Source: Macrosoma leucophasiata (lineage: Eukaryota > Arthropoda > Insecta > Lepidoptera > Hedylidae). Taken from it: 64,000 bases of DNA. Within the stretch, counting starts at the first letter, position 1. Each line of letters opens with the position of its first letter. Location: NCBI GenBank assembly GCA_036365455.1, contig JAWQUS010000003.1:20001-84000 (forward strand), read 5' to 3'. The notes beneath the pieces were generated by a model. It was not told where the DNA came from and searched no databases. It saw only the letters and a list, made by a program, of their open reading frames with translations. This document shows positions 41,176 to 50,843 of the stretch, piece after piece. Position numbers and translations under genes: made by a program.

Positions 41176-42469
41176 ATGTATAGATCTATCTTTTGTCTTT
41201 CATTCTCTGTAAGTAGCACTAATTGATTGAAACTTTACAAAACTTTGTAATAATTGTCTATAAACAAATATTATGCATAGAAGTTCAAAATGACCTTTTC
41301 GAAAATACGGTTCAGCATAGGATGGACGATTGTAGGTTGTAGGTACTAACACGACTGCGCGTTTACACACATAATTTTATCCCCGATGACCATACGTCTA
41401 ATATCATGTACAGAGAAGCATTAGGTACCGTAAAGAAGATTTTTTTAGCTTCTCAAAAGTGTATAAGATCCTAAATTAGCCAAAATTTATATCCAAAAGT
41501 CCCAAAGTCACTATTCCACGCGAACAAAGTCGCAGGCACAGCTAGTATTTAAATACGACCAGAGAGCAAATGGGGAGTTATTACATTGATCAACTTGAAT
41601 TTTGTATACTACATTTGGTTGTGGAGGATATCTGACAGCCATTTCATGACAGAGCGCAGAGCAGAGAATACAATGGTTGCCTGGAAGAAACTGTTATGTC
41701 AGCAATAAATAAAAATTAGGCCGCCTGCTTTACCTGCATTGTTATTTTTAATAATGTATTATGTCCTTTTTTGTAGGGAGCAATAAAGAATATATGTCTC
41801 TCGTCAGCAAGGGATCCAATTTGAACCCCGGACCTTTGTCAGGCTTGCGCGGGGACATGGGGGGTCCAACACGTAGAGGCCCTTTCGAGAATTTTGATCT
41901 ATTTTTTAATGGGTTATATTCGGCGGGACCTCTCTCTGGTTGCATCAATAGTAAATATAGACACAGACAGACCCCTCAGAATATAATGGGACTATTGTAA
42001 TGATAAATGATTCGCCAAACTTTGGGCTATGTGGGTGAACTGGGGGGACTAGCTGGCTGGGCCTATGGAGTGAGATCCGGCACCTGCCTATATTCAACAT
42101 CTCACATTATCGAATCCTACTTTAGGCAGGTGGTGACTCGGCTCTCCTTGGTGGGCCCCCCAAACAGCCAACCCGATGGTCGACGGGGGGCAACACTGTT
42201 GACAGAGGCTGGGGGTGTCGAGAGGTGTGGCCCCGGTTTCACCATCACGAGCGAGTAATCTCGAGAAAAAAATAATATATTATAATAAATAATATATTAT
42301 TATTATACCTGGAAGACTTTACGGCTTGAGCAATCAGGCCGCCTGCTGTGCCTACGTCATGTATTGTTTTAATGTCTCTTATATATTATACCTTTTGTGG
42401 TGGACAATTGAGAATATATTATTATTTTTATGATTATTATCATCATATCGTCACATTCGTTTATCGTAG
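41176..42469. other. end of intron 9, LINE 3'-end fragments
   Basis: Two short stretches, 41675-41760 (TTGCCTGGAAGAA...GCCGCCTGC) and 42307-42420 (CCTGGAAGAC...GCCGCCTGCTG), match the 3' UTR of the LINEs at 16424 and 61575. The GC-rich part 42005-42258 is open in one frame (GLAGWAYGVRSG, RGATLLTEAGG), but I cannot identify it; it is probably another LINE fragment. At 41520-41550, CGAACAAAGTCGCAGGCACAGCTAGT resembles a Helitron 3' end. Confidence 0.45.
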
Positions 42470-43384
42470 TGTGCTTGCCGAGTCCGATCGAATGGGGTGG
42501 AGGTAGCGCGGGCGCGAGCTGGGCGCGACTAACGGCTCGCGTGGCGGGCGGCGCCGGGCTGGCGGCCGCCACCATCAGCGCCGCCGTGCTGGCCAGGCAC
42601 CGCCACACGCCCGTCGTCAAGTCCGCCTCGCGCGAACTGTGCGCGCTGCTGCTGGCCTCCGCGTGCGCGTGCCACGGGGCGGCGCTGGCGGCGGCCGCGC
42701 GACCTGCGGCGGCGGCGTGCGCCTCCGTGCGGCTCGCGGCGCCGGCGCTGGGCGGCGTGTACGCGGCGGTGCTGGCGCGCACGGCGCGGGTGGCGCGGCT
42801 GGTGGCGGCGGCCGAGCGCGGCGCCAGGCCTCGCCTGCTGTCGTCGCGGGCGCAGGTGTGGACGTGGTTGGTGCTGAGCTCACCGGGGGCGGCGGCGGCG
42901 GCGTGGGCGGCGCTGCGCTGGCCGCCGGCGGCGCACCTGATGCACCCGGGGCGCGCGCGGGCCGTGCTGGCGTGCGGCGGCGAGAACGCGGCGGCGCAGC
43001 TGGGTCCCCTGGCGCCGGCGTTGGCGCTGCTCGCCGCGTGCGTCGCGCTCGCGATCCGCACGCGTCACTTGCCGCACAACTTCAACGAGACGCGGTTCAT
43101 CGGAGCGGCGGCGTACGCGACGTGCGTGACGTGGGTGGCGTTCTTCCCAGTGTACGCGGCTACGGAGGCGCGCACGCTCGCGCTCTGCGCGTGCGTGTCG
43201 CTGTCGGCGGGCGCGTGCGTTCTGCTGTCGCTGGGCCCGCGCGTGTGGGTTTGCGTGTGCCGCCCGACCCGCAACACGCGGGCCCACTTCCTCACCGCCA
43301 CTTCCATTCGATGCCACCTCGGCAAGTACCGCCCCGGCGAGGAGCCGCACGAGGCAGAAGCGCATAGGAAACCGTCGCACAGAG
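42470..43384 (+). CDS. mGluR-family class C GPCR, exon 10 (seven-transmembrane domain)
   Basis: Acceptor TCGTAG|TG and donor AGAG|GTAAGT (consensus) bound the exon. It starts with VCLPSPIEW, carrying the ninth cysteine of the linker domain, and holds all seven helices. Conserved class C marks: HTPVVKSASRELCALLL (first intracellular loop into helix 2), RTARVARL (end of helix 3), LPHNFNETRFIGAAAYAT (third intracellular loop into helix 6, G-protein contact region), ATCVTWVAFFPVYAAT (helix 6) and RPTRNTRAHFLTAT after helix 7. Helices are unusually alanine-rich and the exon is about 75 percent GC. A single exon for the whole membrane domain sits more than 15 kb from its upstream neighbour. Confidence 0.93.
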
Positions 43385-43486
43385 GTAAGTAATGATTTTG
43401 TTACGCATATTATTATATCATAACTTCCGATATCAAACTTTGTCGTGTTTTAGAATAGGCTCATGTTTTGTAATTCTGTGTTTTAG

Positions 43487-43758
43487 AGAGACGAGACACG
43501 GCATGCCAGTCGGAGGCTCAGGCGAGAGTTGAGGAGGAGGCGTCGGAGGAGGAAGAGCCGTGCTCGGAGCGGCGAGCGTGCGCGCGCGTTGTGGCGCTGC
43601 AGCCGGAGAGTGCGGTGGGCGCGGAAGGCGCGGGGGGTGCGGGGGGTGAGGGGGACGAGAGGGGCGAGGAGCAGGAGCTGAACGTGCTGATCGTGTTGAT
43701 GCACCACCGCCACGTGCGGCCGCGCACTCGTACCGCACACATACATACACATATTTAA
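43487..43758 (+). CDS. mGluR-family class C GPCR, exon 11 (intracellular tail and stop)
   Basis: Acceptor GTGTTTTAG|AG joins in phase 1. The exon encodes an acidic tail (EEEASEEEEPCSERR, GGAGGEGDERGEEQ), then LNVLIVLMHHRHVRP and ends RTAHIHTHI at TAA 43756-43758. No PDZ-type or Homer-type ligand was recognised at the very end. The tail is about 90 residues, short for group I mGluRs. The mariner element starts only 18 bp after the stop. Confidence 0.85.
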
Positions 43759-43820
43759 TGAAAATTTATAATAATAGGTTGGGGAAAAATCTTTTCGCAT
43801 TATAGTATGTATGAACTTGT

Positions 43821-43826
43821 AATAAA
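43821..43826 (+). promoter_or_regulatory. candidate polyadenylation signal supplied by the mariner
   Basis: AATAAA in the mariner 5' region is the first such signal after the receptor stop codon (63 bases downstream), so it could terminate the receptor transcript. A further AATAAA lies at about 44970. This is inference from position only. Confidence 0.35.
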
Positions 43827-43954
43827 ATCTCTTTGGCTGTAGTATTTGTATCTGTCTGGTTTTGGTATCATTGAAAGTTAAAATTTTAAAGAACATAATT
43901 CCAAATTCAAATTAGGCAAATGTGTGATTTTCATTTGTTTTTCGTACTGTCAAG

Positions 43955-44965
43955 ATGAGTGAATCTAATGAAGAAATTCGATACATTTTAAAATTTTACT
44001 ACAAAAAAGGTAAAAATGCAACGCAAGCCGCGAAAAAAATTTGCGATGTTTATGGACCTAGTGCAGTGTCTGTGAGAGTAGCACAAATTTGGTTTAAGCG
44101 TTTTCAATCCGGAAATTTTGATGTCAAAGATGCACCTCGCTCTGGTCGCCCTATTACGGATAAAATGGATGCCATTTTTGAAAAAGTGGAGCAAGATCGA
44201 CATATCATTAGTTACGAACTGAGAATTGATCACAAAACAGTTTTGGCGCATTTGAAAAAAGCTGGGTACAAAAAAAAGCTCGATATTTGGGTACCTCACG
44301 AGCTCACTGAAAGAAACCTAATGAACCGTGTACTCATTTGTGATTCTTTATTACGACGTAATGAAATCGAATCATTTTTGAAGAAGCTGATAACTGGTGA
44401 TGGAAAGTGGATCACGTACGACAAGAACGTGCGAAAAAGGTCGTGGTCAAAGGCCGGTCAGGCTTCACAGACTGTGACGAAACCCGGGTTAACTCGCAAT
44501 AATGTGATGTTGTGTGTGTGGTTGGATTGGAAGGGCATTATTCATTATGAGCTATTACCACCAGGCAGGACTATCGATTCTGAACTCTGCTGCGAACAAG
44601 TGATGAGATTAAAGCAAGAAGATGAGAGAAAGCGGCCGGAATTGATCAACAGAAGGGGTGTGGTGTTTCATCATGATAACGCTAGACCTCACACATCTAT
44701 AGCCACTCAGCAAAAATTAAGAGAGTTTGGCTGGGAGGTGTTAATGCATCCGCCGTATAGTCCTGACCTTGCACCTTCAGATTTCCACCTGTTTCGGTCT
44801 CTTCAGAATTCTTTATGCAATGTCAGGTTAACATCACGATCCAAATCCACTTGTCGCGGTATTTTGATGAGAAGTCCCAAAATTTTTATAGCAATGGGAT
44901 CATGTCCCTACCTACAAGATGGCAAAAGGTTATCGAACAAAATGGTACATACATACTTTAGTTAA
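43955..44965 (+). pseudogene. mariner transposase with C-terminal frameshift
   Basis: The 336-codon frame has a helix-turn-helix N terminus (NATQAAKKICDVYG, RVAQIWFKRFQSGNFD, then SGRPITDK) and a catalytic core. First Asp at about residue 149 (ITGDGKWITYD, where mariners usually have GDEKW), second Asp at 241 (HHDNARPHTS), third Asp at 276 (SPDLAPSDFHLF). The spacing of 34 residues between the last two is the mariner DD34D signature. After LTSR (about 44850) the normal C terminus continues in another frame, so a one-base indel has replaced the last 35-40 residues. It is probably inactive, and the GDG variant may matter as well. Confidence 0.9.
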
Positions 44966-45039
44966 ATTTAAATAAACTATATTAAAAAATGTTTTGAATT
45001 ATCTTAAAAAATGCGAAGAAACTTTTTCCCCAACCTAAT

Positions 45040-45260
45040 ATATACGCGCGTTACATGTAGGGGAGGTACCCTAAATAATTTTATTTTTCATGTTTTTGTT
45101 ATACCACTTTGACGGCGTGATTAAGGTGTATACTTGTGCCAAATTTCAAGTCTCTAGTAGCAATGTTTTTTGCGCTAAACCGCGGACGGACAGACAGGCG
45201 GACGTGGCGAAATTATAAGGGTTCCTTGTTTACTACGGAACCCTAAAAAACACTGATTGC
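45040..45260 (+). repeat. dispersed repeat fragment ending in GGACGGACAGACAGGCGG
   Basis: It shares the CGGACGGACAGACAG run and the TACGGAACCCTAAAAAA end with the repeats at 40045-40360 and 57125-57690. Non-coding. Confidence 0.6.
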
Positions 45261-45299
45261 ATATTATTATGAACCTTCTTTTCGCCACTCCTCTGACGT

Positions 45300-46112
45300 A
45301 ACAGATAAACTGATATTTTTTAGGCTATCGTTTAAGAATTCTTGCAACGTAATTCTTGCAACCTTTTTTTAATAGTAGCTGCTTTAGATAATTTTTAAAT
45401 TTATTGGGGTTGTCAATGTTTCTTAATTCTAAAGGTAATTTATTATATATTTGTGTTGCAAAGTTTAATAAATTTATTAATATCTGTACTGTTTCCCCAC
45501 AAGACAATTCCGTACTGTAGCCAAGAGTGAGCATATGCATTTAACGCCGTCTGCTTCTCGGTAGTGGTTTTGAGTTCATAAAGCGCATAGGTAAATCTTG
45601 ATAATTTTGAAACTGTCTTCTCGATGTGACTTTTCCATTTAATATTTGTATCGATATTTATTCCTAACAATGAAAATGTATCGACACATTCTATTTGCGA
45701 GTTCTGAAACGAATAATTTATATCTAGTCTGCGTTTTGTCTAGGTCTGAATTGCATCAATTTGGTTTTACAAAAATAGATTTGGAGGTTATGTTCGGTTA
45801 ACCAGTCAACTATTTTATTTAGTGCATCATTTAATATATTATTAAGGTCTTGGTTGTTTTGATATGGTAAGATGACTGATATATCATCTGCAAATAAAGT
45901 GCATTTGCAAGGATTTTCGATAACCTTAGGTAAATTATTTATGAAAATTGAAAACAATATACATCCCAAGACGCTTCCTTGAGGTATAGAGTTAGTAGTT
46001 ATTATTTTTTGTGACCTAACTAATGATATATCTCCTGTACTAAAGTTATAGTACTCAACTTCAACGTGTTGTGCTCTATTATCCAGATATGACTCCTTAC
46101 TTAGCATCATTT
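45300..46112 (-). pseudogene. LINE, 3' segment (sense on - strand)
   Basis: Pieces on the - strand: SYLDNRAQHVEVEYYN, IPQGSVLGCILFSIFIN (motif B), CTLFADDISVILPYQ (motif C) in 46110-45724; then MLGINIDTNIKWKSHIEK and SWLQYGIVLWGNSTD in 45670-45443; then the C-terminal part at 45540-45325. Small frameshifts separate them. It joins head to head at about 46112 with the 5' segment of the same element on the + strand. Confidence 0.8.
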
Positions 46113-46540
46113 TTTTAACTTTTGTATTGATCAGGGAGTCTTTCCAGATTTATTAAAATTTAATAAAGTTATACCGTTATTTAAATCAGGTGACAATAAA
46201 AACCCTAGTAATTAAAGACCGATATCTATTCTGCCCGTTCTCAGTAAAGTGTTCGAAAAACTGATGCTTACTCAATTGCTGGAACATTTCAATACAAATA
46301 ACATCTTACACGAACAGCAATTTGGTTTTACAAAAGGACGTTGTACAACCGATGCCGGTGTTGCTTTATTAAAACATATTTTTGAAGCTTGGGGGGATTC
46401 ACAAGATGCTATAGGTATATTTTGCGACCTTTCAAAGGCGCTTGACTGCGTGGACCACAATACATTAATTGGAAAACTTGATCACTATGGACTTGAAAAT
46501 AAAGCCCTTCAACTTGTTCAATCATTCCTGGTTTAACCAT
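46113..46540 (+). pseudogene. LINE, 5' segment (inverted)
   Basis: The + strand reads VIPLFKSGDNKNPSN-like text, an in-frame TAA, RPISILPVLSKVFEKL, LHEQQFGFTKGRCTTDAG and FCDLSKALDCVDHNTLI (motif A), ending LENKALQLVQSFLV. This is exactly the part of the reverse transcriptase that precedes the fragment on the - strand. So the element is one LINE with its 5' part flipped. Confidence 0.8.
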
Positions 46541-46562
46541 TTCTGTTTTAAGTCTACGTTAA

Positions 46563-46641
46563 TCTCTCCAGACACGAGAAAAATATGACAATTGAAATTC
46601 AATTGTGTCTCGCCGCCGGTGGCCGTACGATCCTTGAAGGA
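46563..46641 (+). mobile_element. 79-bp TTAA-flanked element, copy 3
   Basis: Identical by eye to the reverse complement of 30404-30482. Flanked by TTAA at 46559-46562 and 46642-46645. It lies between the inverted LINE and a SINE. Confidence 0.85.
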
Positions 46642-46659
46642 TTAATAATTCTGCATGAA

Positions 46660-47120
46660 ACTGCCTCGGTAGCCTAGTGGTAGCAGGCCACTACTACTAC
46701 GCTGAGGTCCTGGGTTCGATTCCCGGGTAAGGGGTTATCAGAGATTAAAAAAATATATAAAATAAAAACCACTTATTTGCCATCACAAATAGATTACAAA
46801 AAACAGATTTAGACAAAATTATGCTAAAGGTACTTGAAAAAATCTAGTTTGTGAGGGCCTGGTGCCTAATATGGGCTTAAATACCTGAGATAATGGTGTT
46901 AAGTCCTTTATCTCTGGTTCTATTGGGATATTTCCATTTTCAGGAAATTTCCCAGTACCTCGAAGTTTGGTAATGTGCCCGGAGATATCAACAGGCTCGC
47001 CACCTGTTACATGGGTAAAAAAAAAACGTAACCGGCGAATCGTGGGTGTTTGCATGTGTGCTTGAATGCATGCATTTACCTCTGCCTACCCCTTCGGGGA
47101 TTACAGGCGTGAAGTTACGT
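46660..47120 (+). mobile_element. tRNA-derived SINE, family 2, copy 2, with an internal insertion
   Basis: The head TAGCCTAGTGGTAGCAGG and GGTTCGATTCCCGGG are RNA polymerase III box A and B. The tail matches the other copies. A 141-bp block (46746-46886) interrupts it and is flanked by GAGAT at 46741-46745 and 46887-46891, a 5-bp target duplication. The insertion starts with a TA/AAAA-rich edge and is of unknown class. Confidence 0.82.
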
Positions 47121-47139
47121 AACGTAACGTTGATGGTTT

Positions 47140-47280
47140 ATTTCATATGATGCCTAACAGGGTGCCCATAACAATTTTATTTGCAGACGATACTTCCATA
47201 GTTTTTAAAGTGAACAGACGAGATCCAGAATACGATATCGTAAATAAGGTCATAAAAAATATTTATAAAAATAATTATAA
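47140..47280 (+). pseudogene. LINE fragment, left of the copia insertion
   Basis: The frame NRVPITILFADDTSIVFKV carries a reverse transcriptase FADD motif and runs into the copia LTR at about 47285. The element continues at 50844 on the other side. Confidence 0.65.
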
Positions 47281-47365
47281 ATATAAAAATATAAAATTAT
47301 TTATTAATTTTCATAGGATCGATTTATTCGTAACTAAGACGTAAAAATTCTAACAAAATGTATTT

Positions 47366-47520
47366 ATTTATTTATAAAAAGAAACATATAGTTTTACAAA
47401 CATAATATGATGCAAACATAAACTTACTAGAGTTTTACCGTGCATCAGTGTCGTCGGTTACATTGTAAACTGATGAGAACAAAAAGAAATTATAAAATAA
47501 AAAATAAGTTTCACTACATG
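47366..47520. mobile_element. short insertion in the left copia LTR
   Basis: It interrupts the LTR after ACAAAATGTAT and before ATTCTATTTTTAAAA. It shares GATGCAAACATAAACTTACT and GAGTTTTACCG-type sequence with the 372-bp insertion at 32181-32552, so both belong to one non-autonomous family beginning with a TTTATTTATTTA head. Borders are approximate. Confidence 0.55.
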
Positions 47521-47576
47521 ACGATGATATTCTATTTTTAAAAAACAATTAAAAATAAATCGACGTCCAAACTCCT

Positions 47577-48272
47577 TTAACATCCTCCCTTTTGGACTAG
47601 CCCTATATTTGCTGATATAATTGCCATTCTTGGCCTATATAGAGCTTTAGTCAGGATGTCAGCCAGTTGGAATTCCGTTGGCACATATTCTACGCATATA
47701 TCGCCATTCGTCACAAGTTCCCTGATATAGAAATGTCTTACAGCAATATGCTTGATGCGTCTATGAAAATCAGGATTTTGGGAAATTCTGATGGCAGCTA
47801 TGTTATCAACCTTAAGCTTGGGTACTTCTTTCAGGCTTGTAATTTCACCGAATAATCTCTTAAGCCATACAATTTCTCTTGCTGCTTCACTAGATGCCAC
47901 TAATTCAGCTTCAGTGCTCGATATAGCAACACAGGTCTGTTTTCGACTACACCAGGATATAGCAGCTCCTGAGTACATACATATGATGCCAGACGTCGAA
48001 CGTCCTGTTGTCATATCTCCTGCGTGATCTGAGTCGCTGTAGCATTCTAAAATGCCTGTCTTGTAGCCTTTCTTATAAATGATGCTCGAGTCTAAAGTTC
48101 CTTTTACATATCTTAGAATACGCTTGACTTTGACAACATCATCTTTTGTAGGTTTATCCAGAACTCTGGACACCACACTCACAGCGTAAGCTAGGTCTGG
48201 TCTACTTCCTACCATTACTTTCAAATAAATCATTCGATTCAAGAGGCACATCAATAGAATTAGGTTTAACAT
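47577..48272 (-). pseudogene. copia RNase H domain
   Basis: Encodes GSRPDLAYAVSVVSRVL, ECYSDSDHAGDMTTGRST (RNase H catalytic Asp), GAAISWCSRKQTCVAISS, TEAELVASSEAAREIVWL (Glu) and ADILTKAL, the standard C terminus of copia polyproteins. The upstream reverse transcriptase is gone; only the last few codons before GSRPDLAYAV remain. Confidence 0.88.
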
Positions 48273-48336
48273 TGGTACGATATTCTCTATGATTACTATT
48301 ATCCTCCCTTGCTTCTATGTCTCTCCTCCCTTGCTT

Positions 48337-49895
48337 CTATGTCTGTTCTCCCTTAATGTCTATCACTTTCTTATGTTCAAGCTCTTCTTCTTCTAGACCT
48401 ACTGATTCAATGACATTTTCTTTAAATGTTACGTCTCTAGATCTGATCAGGTTATATTTGCCATTTTGTTTAGACAAAAGTCTGTACCCATCGTCTCCGT
48501 CATAACCAATCAATATAAATTTCTGAGCTTTCCTTGACAACTTTGTTCGCTTCTGCTTGGGTACATGGGCGTAACACTCGGTGCCAATTATCTTCAAATG
48601 TTTAACTGATGGCTTCTTATTAAACCAGAGTTCATGTGGTGACTTCTCTTCTTCAGAAGTTGGAGCAGTTCCGTTAAAAATATAAGAGGCTGTCATAATT
48701 AATTTTGCCCAGATGCAACGGGTAATTTTTCATGAGCATGCATCATACTACGAGCGGCCTCAACCAAAGTTCTATTTTCTCGCTCACTACACCCATTTTG
48801 TTGTGGTGTGTAAGGCATAGTCCTTTGTTTTATACCTTCTCTATGTAGTATTTGTCTTACTTTCTCAGTATCGAATTCACCTCCATTGTCACTGACGATT
48901 TCTTTAACAGTGTGTCCATTTATTTTACATTCCTTTATCATTTGTTCTAGCTTCATATGAACTTCAAACTTATGTCTTAGGAAGTACACATGTCTGGACT
49001 TACTGTAATCATCTTTGAACAAAAGAAAATATTTATACTTATTGAAAGAATTAGGAAAAGGACCACAAACATCCGTATGTATTCTTTCTCCGGGATTATT
49101 AGCTGTATCTCTTGTTTCGAACTTCCGTCTGTGCATCTTTCCATATATGCATCCGGTACATAATTCAGAATCTAGATTAACTTTAATGCCGAATTCCTTT
49201 TCTATTACTTTCTTTACAAGTCTTTTATTCTGATGAGCAAACCGTTCATGGTATAGTTGCAGGATATTATTATCTGTCGATGTAACAGTGTTCAAATTTG
49301 GAGCTATGTTCTTCAGTGTATGAACATGTAGTTTATATAAACCTCCATTTTTCACTCTTTTACCTACGAGCATAACTTTTCCATTAACTTTGAGTGAACA
49401 GGTTTCTCTATCTGACATAAACATGCTTTTGTTTAATACGTCTTGTGCAGCCAAAACCGAAAATAGATTTCTCTTTATATCAGGAACATACCATACATCA
49501 GTCAATCTAATTCTTGATGTCTTACCATTGACTTTAGCTTCTATATCAACTGATCCTTTGCCAATTGCCTTAATTACACAACCGTTTGCTATTGTTACTG
49601 CAAAATTATCTCTAAAGCATTCAAAATTGACAAAAATATCATTTCTGAAAGTAACATGGCTTGTCGCACCGTTGTCCACATACCATGTGTCATAATCTTC
49701 AGCAATAGCAGTATGTAAAGCTGGTTCTGTGTTTATATGCATTAGCACTAGATTTAAGTTGGTACTGTTGTTAGTAATCCATTTCTTACATTTCCGTACT
49801 TTATGCCCGATTTCTCCACAGTAGTTGCTCCACGCACTAACAATTCTCAAATTTCTTTTGTACTTGCTTATTCTTTTTAACTTTTGTATTGACAT
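48337..49895 (-). pseudogene. copia zinc knuckle, protease remnant, gag-pre-integrase and integrase
   Basis: 49895-48699: knuckle-like WSNYCGEIGHKVRKCKK, protease motif DTWYVDNGATSHVTF (catalytic Asp in VDNGAT), pre-integrase HERFAHQNKRLVKK and CTGCIYGKMHRRKF, then the integrase core HTDVCGPFPNS, VKEIVSDNGGEFDTEK and TPQQNGCSERENRTL (Asp, Asp, Glu triad). 48696-48337 continues with SPHELWFNKKPSVKHLKII and the post-integrase YKLLSK-like block. A frameshift lies at about 48698. The catalytic triad residues look intact. Confidence 0.88.
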
Positions 49896-49979
49896 ATAAG
49901 GCTTCCTCTTGACTTGTGCTAGTATCTGTTTTATTCGTCAAAGCTCGTTCATGGGCGCACAACTGTGTTGTCAGACTTT

Positions 49980-50636
49980 CTATGTTTCTATCATTCTTCG
50001 ACATGAGTAACCAACTTGTGTGTTAAAAGTGAAGTAATCTTCTGGTAAAGTTTCCAAAATTTTGCATGTTATCAAAATTTCTGGTAAATTTTTTGGCATT
50101 TGAGAAGATAATTCTTTATTTAATTCATGCCATAGATTTTGCATATATGACATATGAGTCGCCATATCATGAATTGGATCTTTCGTGTACTTAAAGAATT
50201 GCATACATAAATCGTAGGCACGATCATCTGAACAACCATCATATAGTCTCGCTAGTTCATCCCACATTATCTTTGCACTTGAGCACCTCATCACTTTTTC
50301 TAGAGTATCCTCAGTCATATTCGTAGTTATCATAAGCAATGCAATACTATCGACCTTGCTAAAATGTTCTAGTTCTGCATTGTAATCTGCAAGAGCTTTA
50401 GCTGAACATTCTTTGTCGGGAGGGTTTGGCTTTGTTAGAGTTCCATTTACAGCCTCTAACGCTCCAGGTGCAGTACGTAACAGCAATTGAATTTTATATT
50501 TCCATACCTTGTAATTATTCCCATCTAGGTTTCCAATCTCCATCTTCATGCCTGACTGCATGATGACTTGTTTGAGAGTCTTACCGTATGTGAACTTTAC
50601 GTAAAAAAAAAAATACTCATTCAATTTTTGCTGCAA
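49980..50636 (-). CDS. copia gag protein
   Basis: This encodes MEIGNLDGNNYKVWKYKIQ and LRTAPGALEAVNG, KVMRCSSAKIMWDELARLYD and DLCMQFFKYTKDPIHDMATH, the gag (UBN2-type) fold that opens copia polyproteins. It ends with a stop at about 49980 near the zinc-knuckle region. The probable start is MKMEIGNLDG; the upstream codons up to 50636 come from the leader. The frame to the next domain is broken. Confidence 0.8.
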   Translation of the reverse strand: MQQKLNEYFFFYVKFTYGKTLKQVIMQSGMKMEIGNLDGNNYKVWKYKIQLLLRTAPGALEAVNGTLTKPNPPDKECSAKALADYNAELEHFSKVDSIALLMITTNMTEDTLEKVMRCSSAKIMWDELARLYDGCSDDRAYDLCMQFFKYTKDPIHDMATHMSYMQNLWHELNKELSSQMPKNLPEILITCKILETLPEDYFTFNTQVGYSCRRMIET

Positions 50637-50843
50637 GCCTTTATAGCGAACTTTACTTATCGTTCTGAACGCTCTGCAACCATGTTGAGGTTCGTGTTTT
50701 AATGAAAAATAATTATTTATTTATTTTCATAGGATCGATTTATTCGTAACTAAGACGTAAAATTTCTAACAAAATGTATATGACAGTGACATTCTATTTT
50801 TAAAAACAATTAAAAATAAATCGACGTCCAAACTCCTTTAACA

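Larger units (their letters stand above)
43777..45034 (+). mobile_element. mariner transposon with TA target duplication
   Basis: The ends are inverted: GGTTGGGGAAAAATCTTTTC on the left and GAAACTTTTTCCCCAACC on the right, about 28 bp with mismatches. Both sides are flanked by TA (43775-43776, 45035-45036). The 1258-bp length and single transposase gene are normal for mariner. It sits in the 3' untranslated region of the mGluR-like gene, in the same orientation. Confidence 0.93.
47285..50843 (-). mobile_element. copia-type LTR retrotransposon lacking its reverse transcriptase
   Basis: The right LTR (50683-50843, 161 bp; ends AACATCG.. and TTTAACA on +) and left LTR (about 47285-47583) share AGGATCGATTTATTCGTAAC, CTAAGACGTAAAA and AATCGACGTCCAAACTCC. 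The left one has an extra insertion at about 47366-47520. Domains on the - strand: gag (50636-49980), gag-pre-integrase and integrase (49895-48699), post-integrase (48696-48337), and RNase H (48272-47577). The reverse transcriptase expected between the last two is deleted. The element is inserted in a LINE. Confidence 0.85.

Noticed and set aside
42369..43380. Long - strand frames opposite the seven-helix exon
   Set aside because: Antisense of a GC-rich exon has few stop codons; no family motif is visible and the + frame is clearly the receptor.
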